Under the pieces are notes generated by a model. It did not search any database. It saw only the letters and a list, made by a program, of their open reading frames with translations, and was not told where the DNA came from. From assembly GCA_964386525.1 (NCBI GenBank), contig CAYLSO010000161.1:1-22721 (forward strand): a stretch of DNA of 22,721 nt, in the 5' to 3' direction. The position numbers and the translations under genes are program-made. The stretch's first letter is position 1; every line of letters begins with the position of its first letter. This DNA comes from CAYLSO01 sp964386525. GTDB lineage: Bacteria; Eisenbacteria; RBG-16-71-46; DASYSL01. This document shows positions 7,645 to 15,082 of this stretch, in pieces.

Positions 7645-9000
7645 GTGAGGCGCCTGCTCCTGGTTTCCTACTTCTTCCCTCCCGCCGCGGGCGGGGGCGT
7701 GGCGCGCGCGCTGTCCTTCGCCCGCTACCTTCCGCTGCACGGCTGGCAGGTGAGCGTGATCTGCGCCGACCCGGAGGCCGCGCCGCTGCGCGATGCGTCG
7801 CGCGCGGCCCGCCTGCCGGAGGGCGTGGAGGTATTGCCGGTCCCCATGCCAGGCGGCTTCGCGCTCGGGCGCCGGGCCGTGTTGGGCAGGGCCGGCAGCG
7901 GACGGCCGAGCGGCCTCTACCGTGCGGCGCGCGCGCTGGCCGGCTGGGGCCTGGTCCCCGATTCGTACGCGCCGTGGCGGGGCGCGGCGGTGCGCTCGGC
8001 CTCCGCCCGCCTGGCGCGCGGCGGCATCGACGCCGTCCTCACCAGCTCGCCTCCCGACACCGTGCATCTCGTCGGCCTCGACTTGAAGCGCGCCGGCGGC
8101 CCGCCGTGGGTGGCGGACTTCCGCGACCCGTGGGTCGGGCTTACCTACAGGCGGCCGCCCACGGCGTGGCACGCCGCGCGGCACCGCGCGCTGCGGGGCG
8201 CCGTGCTGGCCGGGGCGGATCGCGTGCTGGCGACCACGCACGCGGCGGCCGGGATCTTCCGGGCGCTGCTCGGGCCGGCGGGCGCCGATCGGGTGGCGGT
8301 GTTGCCCAACGGCTGGGAGGCGGACGCGGAGACGCCGGACCCGGCGGTGGCGCCCGAGCCCGCCCCCGCCCCCGGCGGCGCGACGCTGCGCCTCGTCTAC
8401 ACCGGCACGCTGTGGGATGTGCCCGCCACCGGCGCGTGCCTGGCCGGTCTGGCCCGCGCGCGGGCGGCACAGCCCGGGGCCGCGGTTGGCCTCGACCTGG
8501 TCGGCCCGCACGAGAGCGGCGAGCCCCGGTTCGCCGCGCGCCTGGGGCTGGAGGACGTGGTCCGCTTCCACGGCCAGGTGCCCTACGCGCGCTCGCGCGC
8601 CCTGCAGGCCGCGGCCGATGTCCTGCTGCTCCTGCAGGTGCACGGCCCCGGCTACGAGACGGCGATCCCCGGAAAGCTCTACGAGTACCTGGCGGCGGAC
8701 CGGCCGATCCTCGCGTTCCTGCCCGCGGGCGAGGCCGCGGACCTGGTGCGCCAAGCCGGCGGCTGGGTCGTCGCGCCGGGCGACGAGCCTGCGGCTGCCG
8801 AGGCCTTCGCGCGCCTGCTGCGCGGCGAGCGGCCGGCCGGAGGCTCCGAGCCGCGCCGCGCGCTGGCGGACGCGCACCGCCGCGACCGCATCGCCGCCGA
8901 CCTGGCGCGCCTGCTCGATGGCCTGCCGGCCGGGCCGCCGACTGCCGGGAGCCGCGGCGCGGCCACGGCCGGCGCGCCGGGCGCCGGAGCCGACCGATGA
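7645..9000 (+). CDS. GT4-family glycosyltransferase
   Basis: The product is 451 residues. The GTG start at 7645 was chosen because it has AAGGTG six bases upstream and opens directly on the first Rossmann strand (RRLLLVSYFFPPAAGGG), as in many exopolysaccharide and LPS glycosyltransferases. The open frame upstream is antisense to the M20 gene. Other landmarks are DFRDPW (158-163), LPNGWEAD, RLVYTGTLWD (about 249-258, start of the C-terminal Rossmann domain) and the donor-binding PGKLYEYLA (342-350; K344 and E347). The N-terminal part is the acceptor domain, the C-terminal part the nucleotide-sugar domain. It should add a sugar to a lipid- or glycan-linked acceptor at the cytoplasmic face of the membrane. 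The stop overlaps the next gene's start (ATGA). The last 20 or so residues are Gly/Ala-rich and probably disordered. Confidence 0.92.
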   Translation: MRRLLLVSYFFPPAAGGGVARALSFARYLPLHGWQVSVICADPEAAPLRDASRAARLPEGVEVLPVPMPGGFALGRRAVLGRAGSGRPSGLYRAARALAGWGLVPDSYAPWRGAAVRSASARLARGGIDAVLTSSPPDTVHLVGLDLKRAGGPPWVADFRDPWVGLTYRRPPTAWHAARHRALRGAVLAGADRVLATTHAAAGIFRALLGPAGADRVAVLPNGWEADAETPDPAVAPEPAPAPGGATLRLVYTGTLWDVPATGACLAGLARARAAQPGAAVGLDLVGPHESGEPRFAARLGLEDVVRFHGQVPYARSRALQAAADVLLLLQVHGPGYETAIPGKLYEYLAADRPILAFLPAGEAADLVRQAGGWVVAPGDEPAAAEAFARLLRGERPAGGSEPRRALADAHRRDRIAADLARLLDGLPAGPPTAGSRGAATAGAPGAGADR

Positions 9001-10532
9001 GGCGCGGCGCCGGCTTCTGGCTGGGGCTCACCCTCTTCGCGATCCTGGTCTTCGGCATCCGCGACTACGTCATCGACGACACCTTCATCCACCTGCAGTT
9101 CGCCAAGCACGTGCGCGACGGGGCGGGGCTCGTCTTCAACGCCGGCGATCCGGTGCCCGGCGCCACCGCGCCCTTGTGGCCGCTGCTCCTCGGCTGGCTG
9201 GCGCGCAGCGGCGCCGACCTGGTGCCGTTGGCCAAGTCGCTGTCGCTGGTCGCGGGGCTGGTGGCCCTGGCGCTGTTCGCCACCGCGGCGCACCGGCTCA
9301 CCCTGCGGCGCGAACACGCCGAGGCGGCCACCGCCGTGTGGGCGGCCAACGCGTGGATGGTGCGCTGGACGCCCTCGGGGATGGAAACCGCGCTGGCCGT
9401 GATGCTGGTGCTCGCGGGCTGGGTGGTGGCGTGGGGGCGAGGCACGCCGGCCTCGCCGCGGCGCCGCTTCGAGGTGGGGCTCCTGTGGGGCCTGGCCGCG
9501 CTGGTGCGTCCCGAGGCGGCGCTCCTGGTGGCGCTCTACGCCGCCGCCGCCGCGCTGTGGCCGGCCGGCTATTACGGCGAGGCCGCAGCCGGCGAGCGCC
9601 TGCGCGCCGGGGCCGCGGTGCTGCTCGGCGCGACGGTCGTGATCGCCCCGTACGCCGTCTACGCGCTGGGGCTCTACGGCTCCGTGCTGCCGCAGACCCT
9701 GGCCGCCAAGGGCGCGGGGGCGGTGGGCGCGGCGGTGGCGGCGGGTCAGCTCGTGCACGCCGCCAAGGTGGTGGGCGCGGTGGGCGCGGTGGAGTGCCTG
9801 GTCTGCCTGCTCTTCCTGCCGCGCTTCGCGACCCTCCTGCGCCAGGGCGACACGGCGGTGCACGCCGCGGCGTGGGGATGGATCCTGCTCGTCCCGCTCG
9901 GCTACGCGGTGCGCGGCCTGCCGGTGCTGTCGCGCTACCTCCTGCCGCTGTTGCCGTTGCTCGTGCTCTACGCCTGGTGGGCGCTCGAGCACTTCCGCCT
10001 CTCGAACGACACGGGCTGGCGCCGCGCCGTGCTGGCCGCCGCGCTCGGCGCTTCCCTGGGCGTGAACCTGGCCGTGTACCGCGTGCAGGTCCTCGAGCAC
10101 ACCCGCGAGTTCACCCTCGGGATGCATCGCTCCCTGATCCCCTGGGGGGAGTGGCTGGCGGCCAACACGCCCGCCGACGCGCTCGTGGCCGCCCCCGACA
10201 TCGGCGCCATCGGCTACTACTCCGACCGGCGCGTGCTGGACCTCGGCGGTCTGGTCTCTCCGCGCATCGTGCCGCTCATGCAGCGCATGGACTACGACGC
10301 GATGGCGCGCGGCTTCGCGTTTCGCGAGGCGGGGCGGCCCGCGTACCTCGTGGACCGGGGGGTGGGACCCCGGCGGCTGCTGCGCGAGAGCCCTTTCGGC
10401 CCCGCGCTGACGCCGGTCTTCACGTCGCGCACCCAGTCGCTGGGCATCACCAAGCCCGGCCCGGTGGACTACACGCTCTACCGCGTGGACTGGGCGGTGG
10501 CGGACTCGATCGCCGCGGCACGCGCCCCGTAG
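8997..10532 (+). CDS. Polytopic membrane protein, GT-C glycosyltransferase-like
   Basis: The product is 511 residues with about ten hydrophobic segments between residues 7 and 370, including FWLGLTLFAILVFGI at 7-21. After the first segment comes YVIDDTFIHLQFAKHV (24-39) and then GLVFNAGDPVPGATAPLWPLLL. This DD-plus-GLVFN arrangement is typical of GT-C transferases that use polyprenyl-phosphate sugars, as in AftB-like and ArnT-like proteins, where the first-loop Asp (here D27/D28) is catalytic. The C-terminal part from about 375 is soluble and contains PDIGAIGYYSDRRVLDLGGL, a common ending in this group. The ATG overlaps the stop of the GT4 gene, so the two are co-translated and probably act on the same glycoconjugate. 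A hydrophobic repeat (VVGAVGAV, 9769-9792) lies in one membrane segment. The class is likely; the sugar and acceptor are unknown. Confidence 0.85.
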   Translation: MRRGAGFWLGLTLFAILVFGIRDYVIDDTFIHLQFAKHVRDGAGLVFNAGDPVPGATAPLWPLLLGWLARSGADLVPLAKSLSLVAGLVALALFATAAHRLTLRREHAEAATAVWAANAWMVRWTPSGMETALAVMLVLAGWVVAWGRGTPASPRRRFEVGLLWGLAALVRPEAALLVALYAAAAALWPAGYYGEAAAGERLRAGAAVLLGATVVIAPYAVYALGLYGSVLPQTLAAKGAGAVGAAVAAGQLVHAAKVVGAVGAVECLVCLLFLPRFATLLRQGDTAVHAAAWGWILLVPLGYAVRGLPVLSRYLLPLLPLLVLYAWWALEHFRLSNDTGWRRAVLAAALGASLGVNLAVYRVQVLEHTREFTLGMHRSLIPWGEWLAANTPADALVAAPDIGAIGYYSDRRVLDLGGLVSPRIVPLMQRMDYDAMARGFAFREAGRPAYLVDRGVGPRRLLRESPFGPALTPVFTSRTQSLGITKPGPVDYTLYRVDWAVADSIAAARAP

Positions 10533-10557
10533 CGCGGCGCGTGCGGACCGGACCCGG

Positions 10558-10698
10558 CTACGGGCAGGGCACCTGAACGAACGCGTCCTCGGCGCTCAGA
10601 TACCCGGGCGGACAGGCCCCGCCGGGCGTCTGGACGCGGATGAACTTTGCCGTCAGGTCGCCGCCCGGCCCGATCCCCTCGAGGAACATGACGATCAT
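10558..10698 (-). CDS. Possible small or remnant ORF, 46 codons
   Basis: In the 200-bp gap between two convergent genes, the minus strand holds a frame starting ATG at 10698 (in-frame GTG at 10713) and ending TAG at 10558-10560. It would encode about 46 residues, beginning MIVMFLEGIG and ending DAFVQVPCP. Nearly all codons end in G or C, while second positions are mixed and AT-richer, the pattern of translated DNA in this genome. Three Cys and several Pro-Gly pairs are present. I see no good ribosome-binding site, and the frame runs on upstream as an overlap with the phosphatase gene, so it may be the 3' remnant of a longer gene. No family recognised. Confidence 0.33.
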   Translation of the reverse strand: MIVMFLEGIGPGGDLTAKFIRVQTPGGACPPGYLSAEDAFVQVPCP

Positions 10699-10732
10699 CT
10701 TGACGACCCGCACGCGCGAGCGGCCGGGGCCG

Positions 10733-12379
10733 TCAGTGCGCCAGGACGAGCTTCTGCGCGCGCGACTCGCGGGCGAGCTGCAGCACCGCGAAGTAGACGC
10801 CCGCCGGCAGGGGGCGGCCAGCCGCGTCGCGGCCGTCCCAGCGCGCCTCGTGGCGGCCGGCCTCGCGCCAGCCGTCGGCCAGCAGCGCCACGCGCCGCCC
10901 GCGCAGGTCGTGGATCGCCAGCCGCGCCCGCCCCGCCGCGGGCAGCACGTAGGGCAGGCGCAGCGCGGCGGTCGCGGGGTTCGGACTCGCCGGCAGCAGG
11001 CGCAGCGCGGGCGGGGCCGGACCCGGCCCGGCGGCCACGGCGCCGCCCTTGACGAGGGTGAAGCTGTCGCGGTGCGCCCCGGTGTCGTCGAGGGCGAGGG
11101 CGTCCAGCCGGTGGCCGCTCACGTCGAGCACCACCGAGCCGAGGACGTTCTCGGAGAGCACCATCGCGGGATGGTTCAAGGTACCGCCGCTGACGTGGCA
11201 GGCGCTGCCCGTCACCAGGTACACCGCCCCCTCGTGCACGCCGTGCGCCAGGGTCGGCTTCTCGTAAGGGCCGTCGCCGTCGAGGCGGCCGTCGCCGGGG
11301 TCCTTCTGCATCCCCGGCCCGAACGTGGTCGAGAGGCCGTAGTGCCCGTCGAGCAGGAACGAGCGCTCGTACGAGTGGCTGTGGCCGGCGATCACCAGGT
11401 CCACCCCGGCCGCCTCGAGCACCGGCACCACCTGCTCGCGCATGTCGCGCATCCGCCCACCGCTGTCGCCGACGTTGTCGGAGTCGTGCGAGCCCTTCGT
11501 GTAGGGCGGGTGGTGCCAGTAGGCGATGACCCAGGGCCGGGTGTTGGCCGCCAGATCGGCGCGCAGCCAGGCGACCATGGCGCCGGTGGAGTCGCGCGGC
11601 GAGCCCTCCGAGTCGAGGCAGACGAAGTGGGCGCTGCCGTGGTCGAACGAGTAGTACGCCTCGGTCCCCGAGGGCACCCCGCCCGCCTCGCCGGCCGTCG
11701 GCAGGGTGAAGTGGTCGTAGTAGTCCTTGTCCGGCTCCGCATAGAGCACGTCGTGGTTGCCGCGGGCCGGCCACAGCACCACCTGCTTGAGCACGTCGCG
11801 GTACTGGTCGAAGAGCGCCGCCTGGTACTGGGCGTCGGTGCCGGCGGTGTAGGCGATGTCGCCCACGATGATGCAGGCGTCGGCGCCGCGCGCGCCGGCG
11901 TGGCGCAGGTACGCGTCGCGCACCGCGGCCGCTCCGGCGGTGACGTAACCCGGGTCGCCGATCACCCAGACGCGCGTCGGCCCGGGAGAGCCCGGCGGCG
12001 GCGCGGTCGTGAAGGTGAAGCTCGAATCGCCGCCGGCCAGCGCCGCGGCGGAGGTGCCCACCGCGTAGTAGTAGCGCGTGGCGGGGGCGAGGCCCGCGAG
12101 CGTCACCTCGTGCTCGAGGGTGAGCACGGGGTCCGCGGCGGCCCAGGCCAGCGCGTCCGGGGCCGTCCCGTAGGTGACGCGGCTGTCGACGGGCGCGTCG
12201 GTGCGCCAGCGCACGGTGACGCCCGTGGGCGCGCCGCGCTGCAGGTAGGGGCCGCGGATGACGGTGGCGGAGTACCTCCAGGTCGCTCCGCGCGGCACGA
12301 GGGTGGTGAGCGCCGCGGCGGGGACCGCGGCGGCGGCGAGCAGGACGATGAGCAGAAGGCGAAAACCGATGAGTGCCAT
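10733..12379 (-). CDS. Secreted purple-acid-phosphatase-like metallophosphoesterase with C-terminal FlgD/T9SS-type tail
   Basis: The product is 548 residues. Residues 1-24 form a signal peptide (FRLLLIVLLAAAAVPAAA). Residues 35-126 form a fibronectin-III-like domain (IRGPYLQRG ... LAPATRYYYAVG), usual at the N-terminus of purple acid phosphatases. The metallophosphoesterase domain follows with GDP (141-143), GDIAY (173-177), GNHD (207-210), YWHHPPY (287-293) and GHSHSYER (332-339), all expected dinuclear-metal ligands. Residues 460-548 are a separate beta-sandwich module: PNPATAALRLPYVLP, a YxLxGRxV-like IHDLRGRRVALL, WDGRDAAGRPLPAGVYF, and a short basic end QKLVLAH. That pattern matches FlgD-Ig or type IX sorting tails. 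It probably hydrolyses phosphomonoesters or diesters outside the cell. Start at 12379 with GAGG nine bases upstream. It follows the GT2 gene by 72 bp on the same strand. Confidence 0.93.
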   Translation of the reverse strand: MALIGFRLLLIVLLAAAAVPAAALTTLVPRGATWRYSATVIRGPYLQRGAPTGVTVRWRTDAPVDSRVTYGTAPDALAWAAADPVLTLEHEVTLAGLAPATRYYYAVGTSAAALAGGDSSFTFTTAPPPGSPGPTRVWVIGDPGYVTAGAAAVRDAYLRHAGARGADACIIVGDIAYTAGTDAQYQAALFDQYRDVLKQVVLWPARGNHDVLYAEPDKDYYDHFTLPTAGEAGGVPSGTEAYYSFDHGSAHFVCLDSEGSPRDSTGAMVAWLRADLAANTRPWVIAYWHHPPYTKGSHDSDNVGDSGGRMRDMREQVVPVLEAAGVDLVIAGHSHSYERSFLLDGHYGLSTTFGPGMQKDPGDGRLDGDGPYEKPTLAHGVHEGAVYLVTGSACHVSGGTLNHPAMVLSENVLGSVVLDVSGHRLDALALDDTGAHRDSFTLVKGGAVAAGPGPAPPALRLLPASPNPATAALRLPYVLPAAGRARLAIHDLRGRRVALLADGWREAGRHEARWDGRDAAGRPLPAGVYFAVLQLARESRAQKLVLAH

Positions 12380-12451
12380 GGCGAGTTGCCTCGGTCGGTC
12401 CGGGGAGCCTGTTCAGGATATCAGCGGCCCGGTGGGCCCGCCAGGCCGGCG

Positions 12452-13495
12452 CTAGGCCACGAAGTAGAAGTCCTGGCTTTCCTCCCGGCCGAGTGCGGCG
12501 AGCTGCGCCCGGATGCTGGCGTGGCCGCCGGGTTGCCCGACCGCTCCCAATGCCAGGAGCGTGCCGAATCGGCCGCCAGGCCCGGCTTCCTCCGGGGCCA
12601 CTACAGGCACGCCGTGCACCACGCGCCCGAGGCGCTGCGGGCTCACGTCCACCAGAGCCGCGACGCCGACGCCGGCGGCGGCCAGCTCGCGCACCCAGGT
12701 CTTGCCCACGCGGCCGCCGCCCCACACCAGCACCGGCTCGCCGCCGCGCAGCACCTCGCGGCGCAGGTGCTCGAGTTTGAGCGCGCGGAACGCCTCAGGG
12801 CGGTAGCGCGGGTCGTTGCGCACCAGCCGCCGCCCGTGGTCGCGCACGCGTACTCCGACCTGCGGCAGCCGCGCGAAGCGGGCCCCGCGCGCCAGGAGCC
12901 GTAGCCACAGCTCGTAGTCTTCCGGGAAGTCGCCGTCGCGGTAACCGCCGGCGGCGCGCAAGGCGGCGGCGCGCAGCGTCACCGCGTCGTGCGCGAACGG
13001 GGCTTCGACGAAGCGCTCGCGGAGGATGTCCTCGTGCGTGGCCAGCGAGTTGGACCACGCGGCCCAGCGCGCCATGCCGGAGCCCACCGGTCCGTCATCG
13101 CGGAAGACCTCGGTTCGCGCCGCGACCAGGTCGGCGTCGGGGTGCGCCCGCAGGAACTCGGCGCTGGCCCGCACCCGTCCCGGCACGGAGAGATCGTCGG
13201 CGTCCTGGCGGCAGAGGAGCCCGCCGCGGCACGCGGCGGCGCCGGCGTTGAGCGCGTCCACCAATCCGGCGCGGGCTCGCGCCAGCACGACGACGCGCGG
13301 ATCGCGTGCGGCGCGGCCCCGGGCCACGACGAGCGAGGCGTCGCGCGAGCCGTCGTCGACCACCACGAACTCGAGGTCGTCGCCGGCCTCGGCGGTCACC
13401 GAGTCGAGCGCGGCGCCCAGGGTGGGCTCGGCGTCGCGCACGGGGAGCAGCACCGAGACCAGGATCGGCGGTGGGGCCGGGAGATCGGCGCGCAT
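12452..13495 (-). CDS. GT2 glycosyltransferase fused to a PglD-like nucleotide-binding domain
   Basis: The product is 347 residues. The GT-A catalytic part covers about 10-235: VSVLLPVRDAE (13-23), VVVDDGS (44-50), CRQDADD (95-101, metal-binding DxD type) and EDYELWLRLL (192-201, likely catalytic base). From 254 a second module begins, VLVWGGGRVGKTWVREL, followed by VALVDVSP-like and GVPVV segments. This resembles the N-terminal Rossmann half of PglD-type sugar acyltransferases, without the left-handed helix part. The enzyme should transfer a sugar from a nucleotide donor in the cytoplasm; the C-terminal domain might bind a nucleotide or regulate. The ATG at 13495 has no obvious ribosome-binding site, so a nearby alternative start is possible. 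It lies downstream of the HU terminator and 72 bp upstream of the phosphatase gene. Confidence 0.9.
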   Translation of the reverse strand: MRADLPAPPPILVSVLLPVRDAEPTLGAALDSVTAEAGDDLEFVVVDDGSRDASLVVARGRAARDPRVVVLARARAGLVDALNAGAAACRGGLLCRQDADDLSVPGRVRASAEFLRAHPDADLVAARTEVFRDDGPVGSGMARWAAWSNSLATHEDILRERFVEAPFAHDAVTLRAAALRAAGGYRDGDFPEDYELWLRLLARGARFARLPQVGVRVRDHGRRLVRNDPRYRPEAFRALKLEHLRREVLRGGEPVLVWGGGRVGKTWVRELAAAGVGVAALVDVSPQRLGRVVHGVPVVAPEEAGPGGRFGTLLALGAVGQPGGHASIRAQLAALGREESQDFYFVA

Positions 13496-13545
13496 CGGGA
13501 GCCGGGGCGACGGGCCGCGGTTCGTCCGCCGCCCGCGCCGCGCCG

Positions 13546-13578
13546 TAAAACGCCGCGAGCCTCCGCAAGGAGGCTCGC
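13546..13578 (-). terminator. Intrinsic terminator of the HU gene
   Basis: A 10-bp perfect stem (GCGAGCCTCC at 13555-13564 and GGAGGCTCGC at 13569-13578) has a GCAA (GNRA) tetraloop. Read on the minus strand, four Ts follow at 13550-13547 after a short GC step. It lies 42 bp past the HU stop codon, in the right orientation. Confidence 0.75.
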
Positions 13579-13619
13579 CAGGCGCGCGACGCCCGAGGAC
13601 GCGCGGGATCGCAGCTCGG

Positions 13620-13916
13620 CTACTTCTTCAGGGCCTCGACCTTGGCGGCCTTGGCGATGCGGAACTTGAGGACCGTCTTCGCCGGGATCATGATCTCGGC
13701 GCCGGTCTGCGGGTTGCGGCCTTTGCGGGCCTTGCGCTTGACTACCACGAGCTTGCCGAGGCCGGGGAACGTGAAGCCCTTCCTCGCCTCCTTGTAGGCG
13801 AGCTTGGCGATCTCCTCGATCACGGCCGCACCGGTCTTCTTCGTCAATTCGAACTTGTCCGCCAGGTGGGCGGCGATCTGAGCCTTGGACATGGCGCGCG
13901 CAGACTTGCTAGCCAT
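13620..13916 (-). CDS. HU/IHF-family DNA-binding protein
   Basis: The product is 98 residues, close to the 90-100 of HU proteins. The ATG at 13916 has AGGA seven bases upstream; the open frame continues beyond it but shows no HU similarity. The fold is readable: N-terminal helices (MSKAQIAAHLADKFELTKKTGAAVIEEIAKLA, 9-40), the FTFPGLGKLVVVKRKARKG strand pair (48-66), the GRNPQTG arm motif (66-72) whose Pro intercalates in DNA, and a C-terminal AAKVEALKK helix. An eight-residue basic extension (MASKSARA) precedes the usual start. It would act as a dimer bending and compacting DNA in the nucleoid. It has a candidate promoter about 150 bp upstream and a strong terminator, so it is probably a monocistronic, highly expressed gene. 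Confidence 0.96.
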   Translation of the reverse strand: MASKSARAMSKAQIAAHLADKFELTKKTGAAVIEEIAKLAYKEARKGFTFPGLGKLVVVKRKARKGRNPQTGAEIMIPAKTVLKFRIAKAAKVEALKK

Positions 13917-14067
13917 TCGTGGTTCCTTTCCTCTCCATGGATCCGCGTGGGCGGAACCGGTCCTGTGCTGAAGCCCCTCTCCAACCCGGGTCCGGGCAGC
14001 CGGAGCGGAGCCGATCGTGCTCTCCCAAACCGGAGCGCGTCGACCAGTGGAAACCCTGGACGCGGCG

Positions 14068-14096
14068 ACTATCTCGGTCCGGCGTGAGGGACGCAA
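14068..14096 (-). promoter_or_regulatory. Candidate HU promoter with upstream A-tract
   Basis: On the minus strand, TTGCGT (14096-14091) and GATAGT (14073-14068) are spaced 17 bp apart. Upstream lie AT-rich patches, including TTTT at about 14103-14100 and A7 at 14126-14120, which could serve as an UP element. Transcription would begin near 14061, giving a leader of about 145 nt before the HU start. The box matches are moderate. Confidence 0.4.
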
Positions 14097-14157
14097 GAGA
14101 AAACCGCGTCTTTCCTAGCTTTTTTTGACTCCGCCGCGTGGCGTCTTCAGACGGAGC

Positions 14158-14829
14158 CTAGCCGCCGGCCCGGGTGGGACGGCCGGTCGCCCGCGCCGCC
14201 AGGGCGCCGAAGGCGAGCCCGGCGAGGAAGCCGCCGACATGGGCGAGGAAGGCGACGCCCCCGGCGCCGCGGGCGATGCTCAACTGGAGAGCGCCGGAGA
14301 AGATCTGGAAGACGAACCAGATGCCGAGGAAGAAGACGGCCGGGATCTCGGCCACGGCCATGGGAAAGGTGGGCAGCAGGGTCAGCACGCGGGCGCGCGG
14401 GTAGAGCACGAAGTAGGCCCCCAGGACCCCGGCCACCGCGCCGCTGGCGCCCACCGTCGGGACCACCGACCCCACCTGGGTGTAGATGTGCGTCAGGCCC
14501 GCCGCCAGCCCGGCGGCCAGGTAGAAGAAGAGGAACGGGACGTGCCCCATGCGGTCCTCGACGTTGTCGCCGAAGATCCACAAGAACAACATGTTGCCCA
14601 GCAGGTGGCCCCAGCCGCCGTGGATGAACATCGAGCTGAACAGCGTCTGCGCACCGGCGCCGGGGTCGATGGCGAACCGGGCGGGGACGATCCCCAGGCC
14701 GAGGATGAAGGAGCGCGCCGCCGGGCCGAGCGACAGCTCGTGGAGGAACACCGCGGCGTTGGCCGCGATGAGCAGCCACGTGACGACGGGCAGCCGCCGC
14801 GAAGGGATGTCGTCGCGCAGGGGGATCAC
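14158..14829 (-). CDS. Rhomboid-family intramembrane serine protease
   Basis: The product is 223 residues. The GTG at 14829 was chosen because it has GAGGTG five bases upstream and gives the usual rhomboid opening, MIPLRDDIPSRRLPVVTWLL; the frame upstream is not family-like. Six hydrophobic helices are visible. Landmarks are FIHGGWGHLLGNM (68-80; H70, H75 and N79 in the oxyanion region), the catalytic GASGAVAG (S129), and H197 in AHVGGFLAG, the second dyad residue. It cleaves transmembrane segments of other membrane proteins within the inner membrane; substrates are unknown. It is divergent from the deoxyhypusine-synthase-like gene and lies just upstream of the HU gene on the same strand, with 241 bp between them. 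A TATACT box sits at 14920-14915 on this strand, but the nearest TTGACC is only 13 bp away. Confidence 0.94.
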   Translation of the reverse strand: MIPLRDDIPSRRLPVVTWLLIAANAAVFLHELSLGPAARSFILGLGIVPARFAIDPGAGAQTLFSSMFIHGGWGHLLGNMLFLWIFGDNVEDRMGHVPFLFFYLAAGLAAGLTHIYTQVGSVVPTVGASGAVAGVLGAYFVLYPRARVLTLLPTFPMAVAEIPAVFFLGIWFVFQIFSGALQLSIARGAGGVAFLAHVGGFLAGLAFGALAARATGRPTRAGG

Positions 14830-14893
14830 CGGGGCACCTCTTGGCTGCGCGCCGCTCCGCGCGCCGCCCGTGCACCTTAGCCCGACATGCCAG

Positions 14894-14922
14894 TTGAGCG
14901 GAAGGCGTGGGTCGAGTATAGC
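14894..14922 (+). promoter_or_regulatory. Candidate promoter for the deoxyhypusine-synthase-like gene
   Basis: TTGAGC (14894-14899) and TATAGC (14917-14922) are spaced 17 bp apart on the plus strand, in the 253-bp divergent gap between the rhomboid and synthase genes. Transcription would start near 14929, about 150 nt before the GTG at 15083. Both boxes match the consensus at four of six positions. Confidence 0.35.
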
Positions 14923-15082
14923 TTGGCGCCTCGGGTCAACCAGCATAGCGGCCCGGAGGCGATCGCGCCCCCCGGGCTCGTGGCCCCGGCCGCGCCGGCG
15001 GCCGGCCGGAGGACCGCCGGCCCCAGGGGTGGGCGGCCGGTCCCGCGCGCCGTGAAACCGTTCCGGCGAGGAGGGCTTAGGC

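Noticed and set aside
7516..8877. Upstream extension of the M20 frame antisense to the GT4 gene
   Set aside because: The extension is low-complexity Arg/Gly/Ala sequence; the ATG at 7515 has a ribosome-binding site and starts the family-like sequence.
9769..9792. GTGGGCGCG tandem repeat as a regulatory or unstable repeat
   Set aside because: It lies inside a membrane helix of the GT-C-like protein and codes for VGAVGAV; only two full units are present.
8417..10576. Long alternative plus-strand frame across the two glycosyltransferase genes
   Set aside because: Arg/Pro/Ala-rich shadow frame; the GT4 and GT-C-like frames have recognisable motifs and a clean ATGA junction.
10640..12904. Long plus-strand frame opposite the phosphatase gene
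   Set aside because: Low-complexity antisense shadow; the minus strand encodes a complete metallophosphoesterase.
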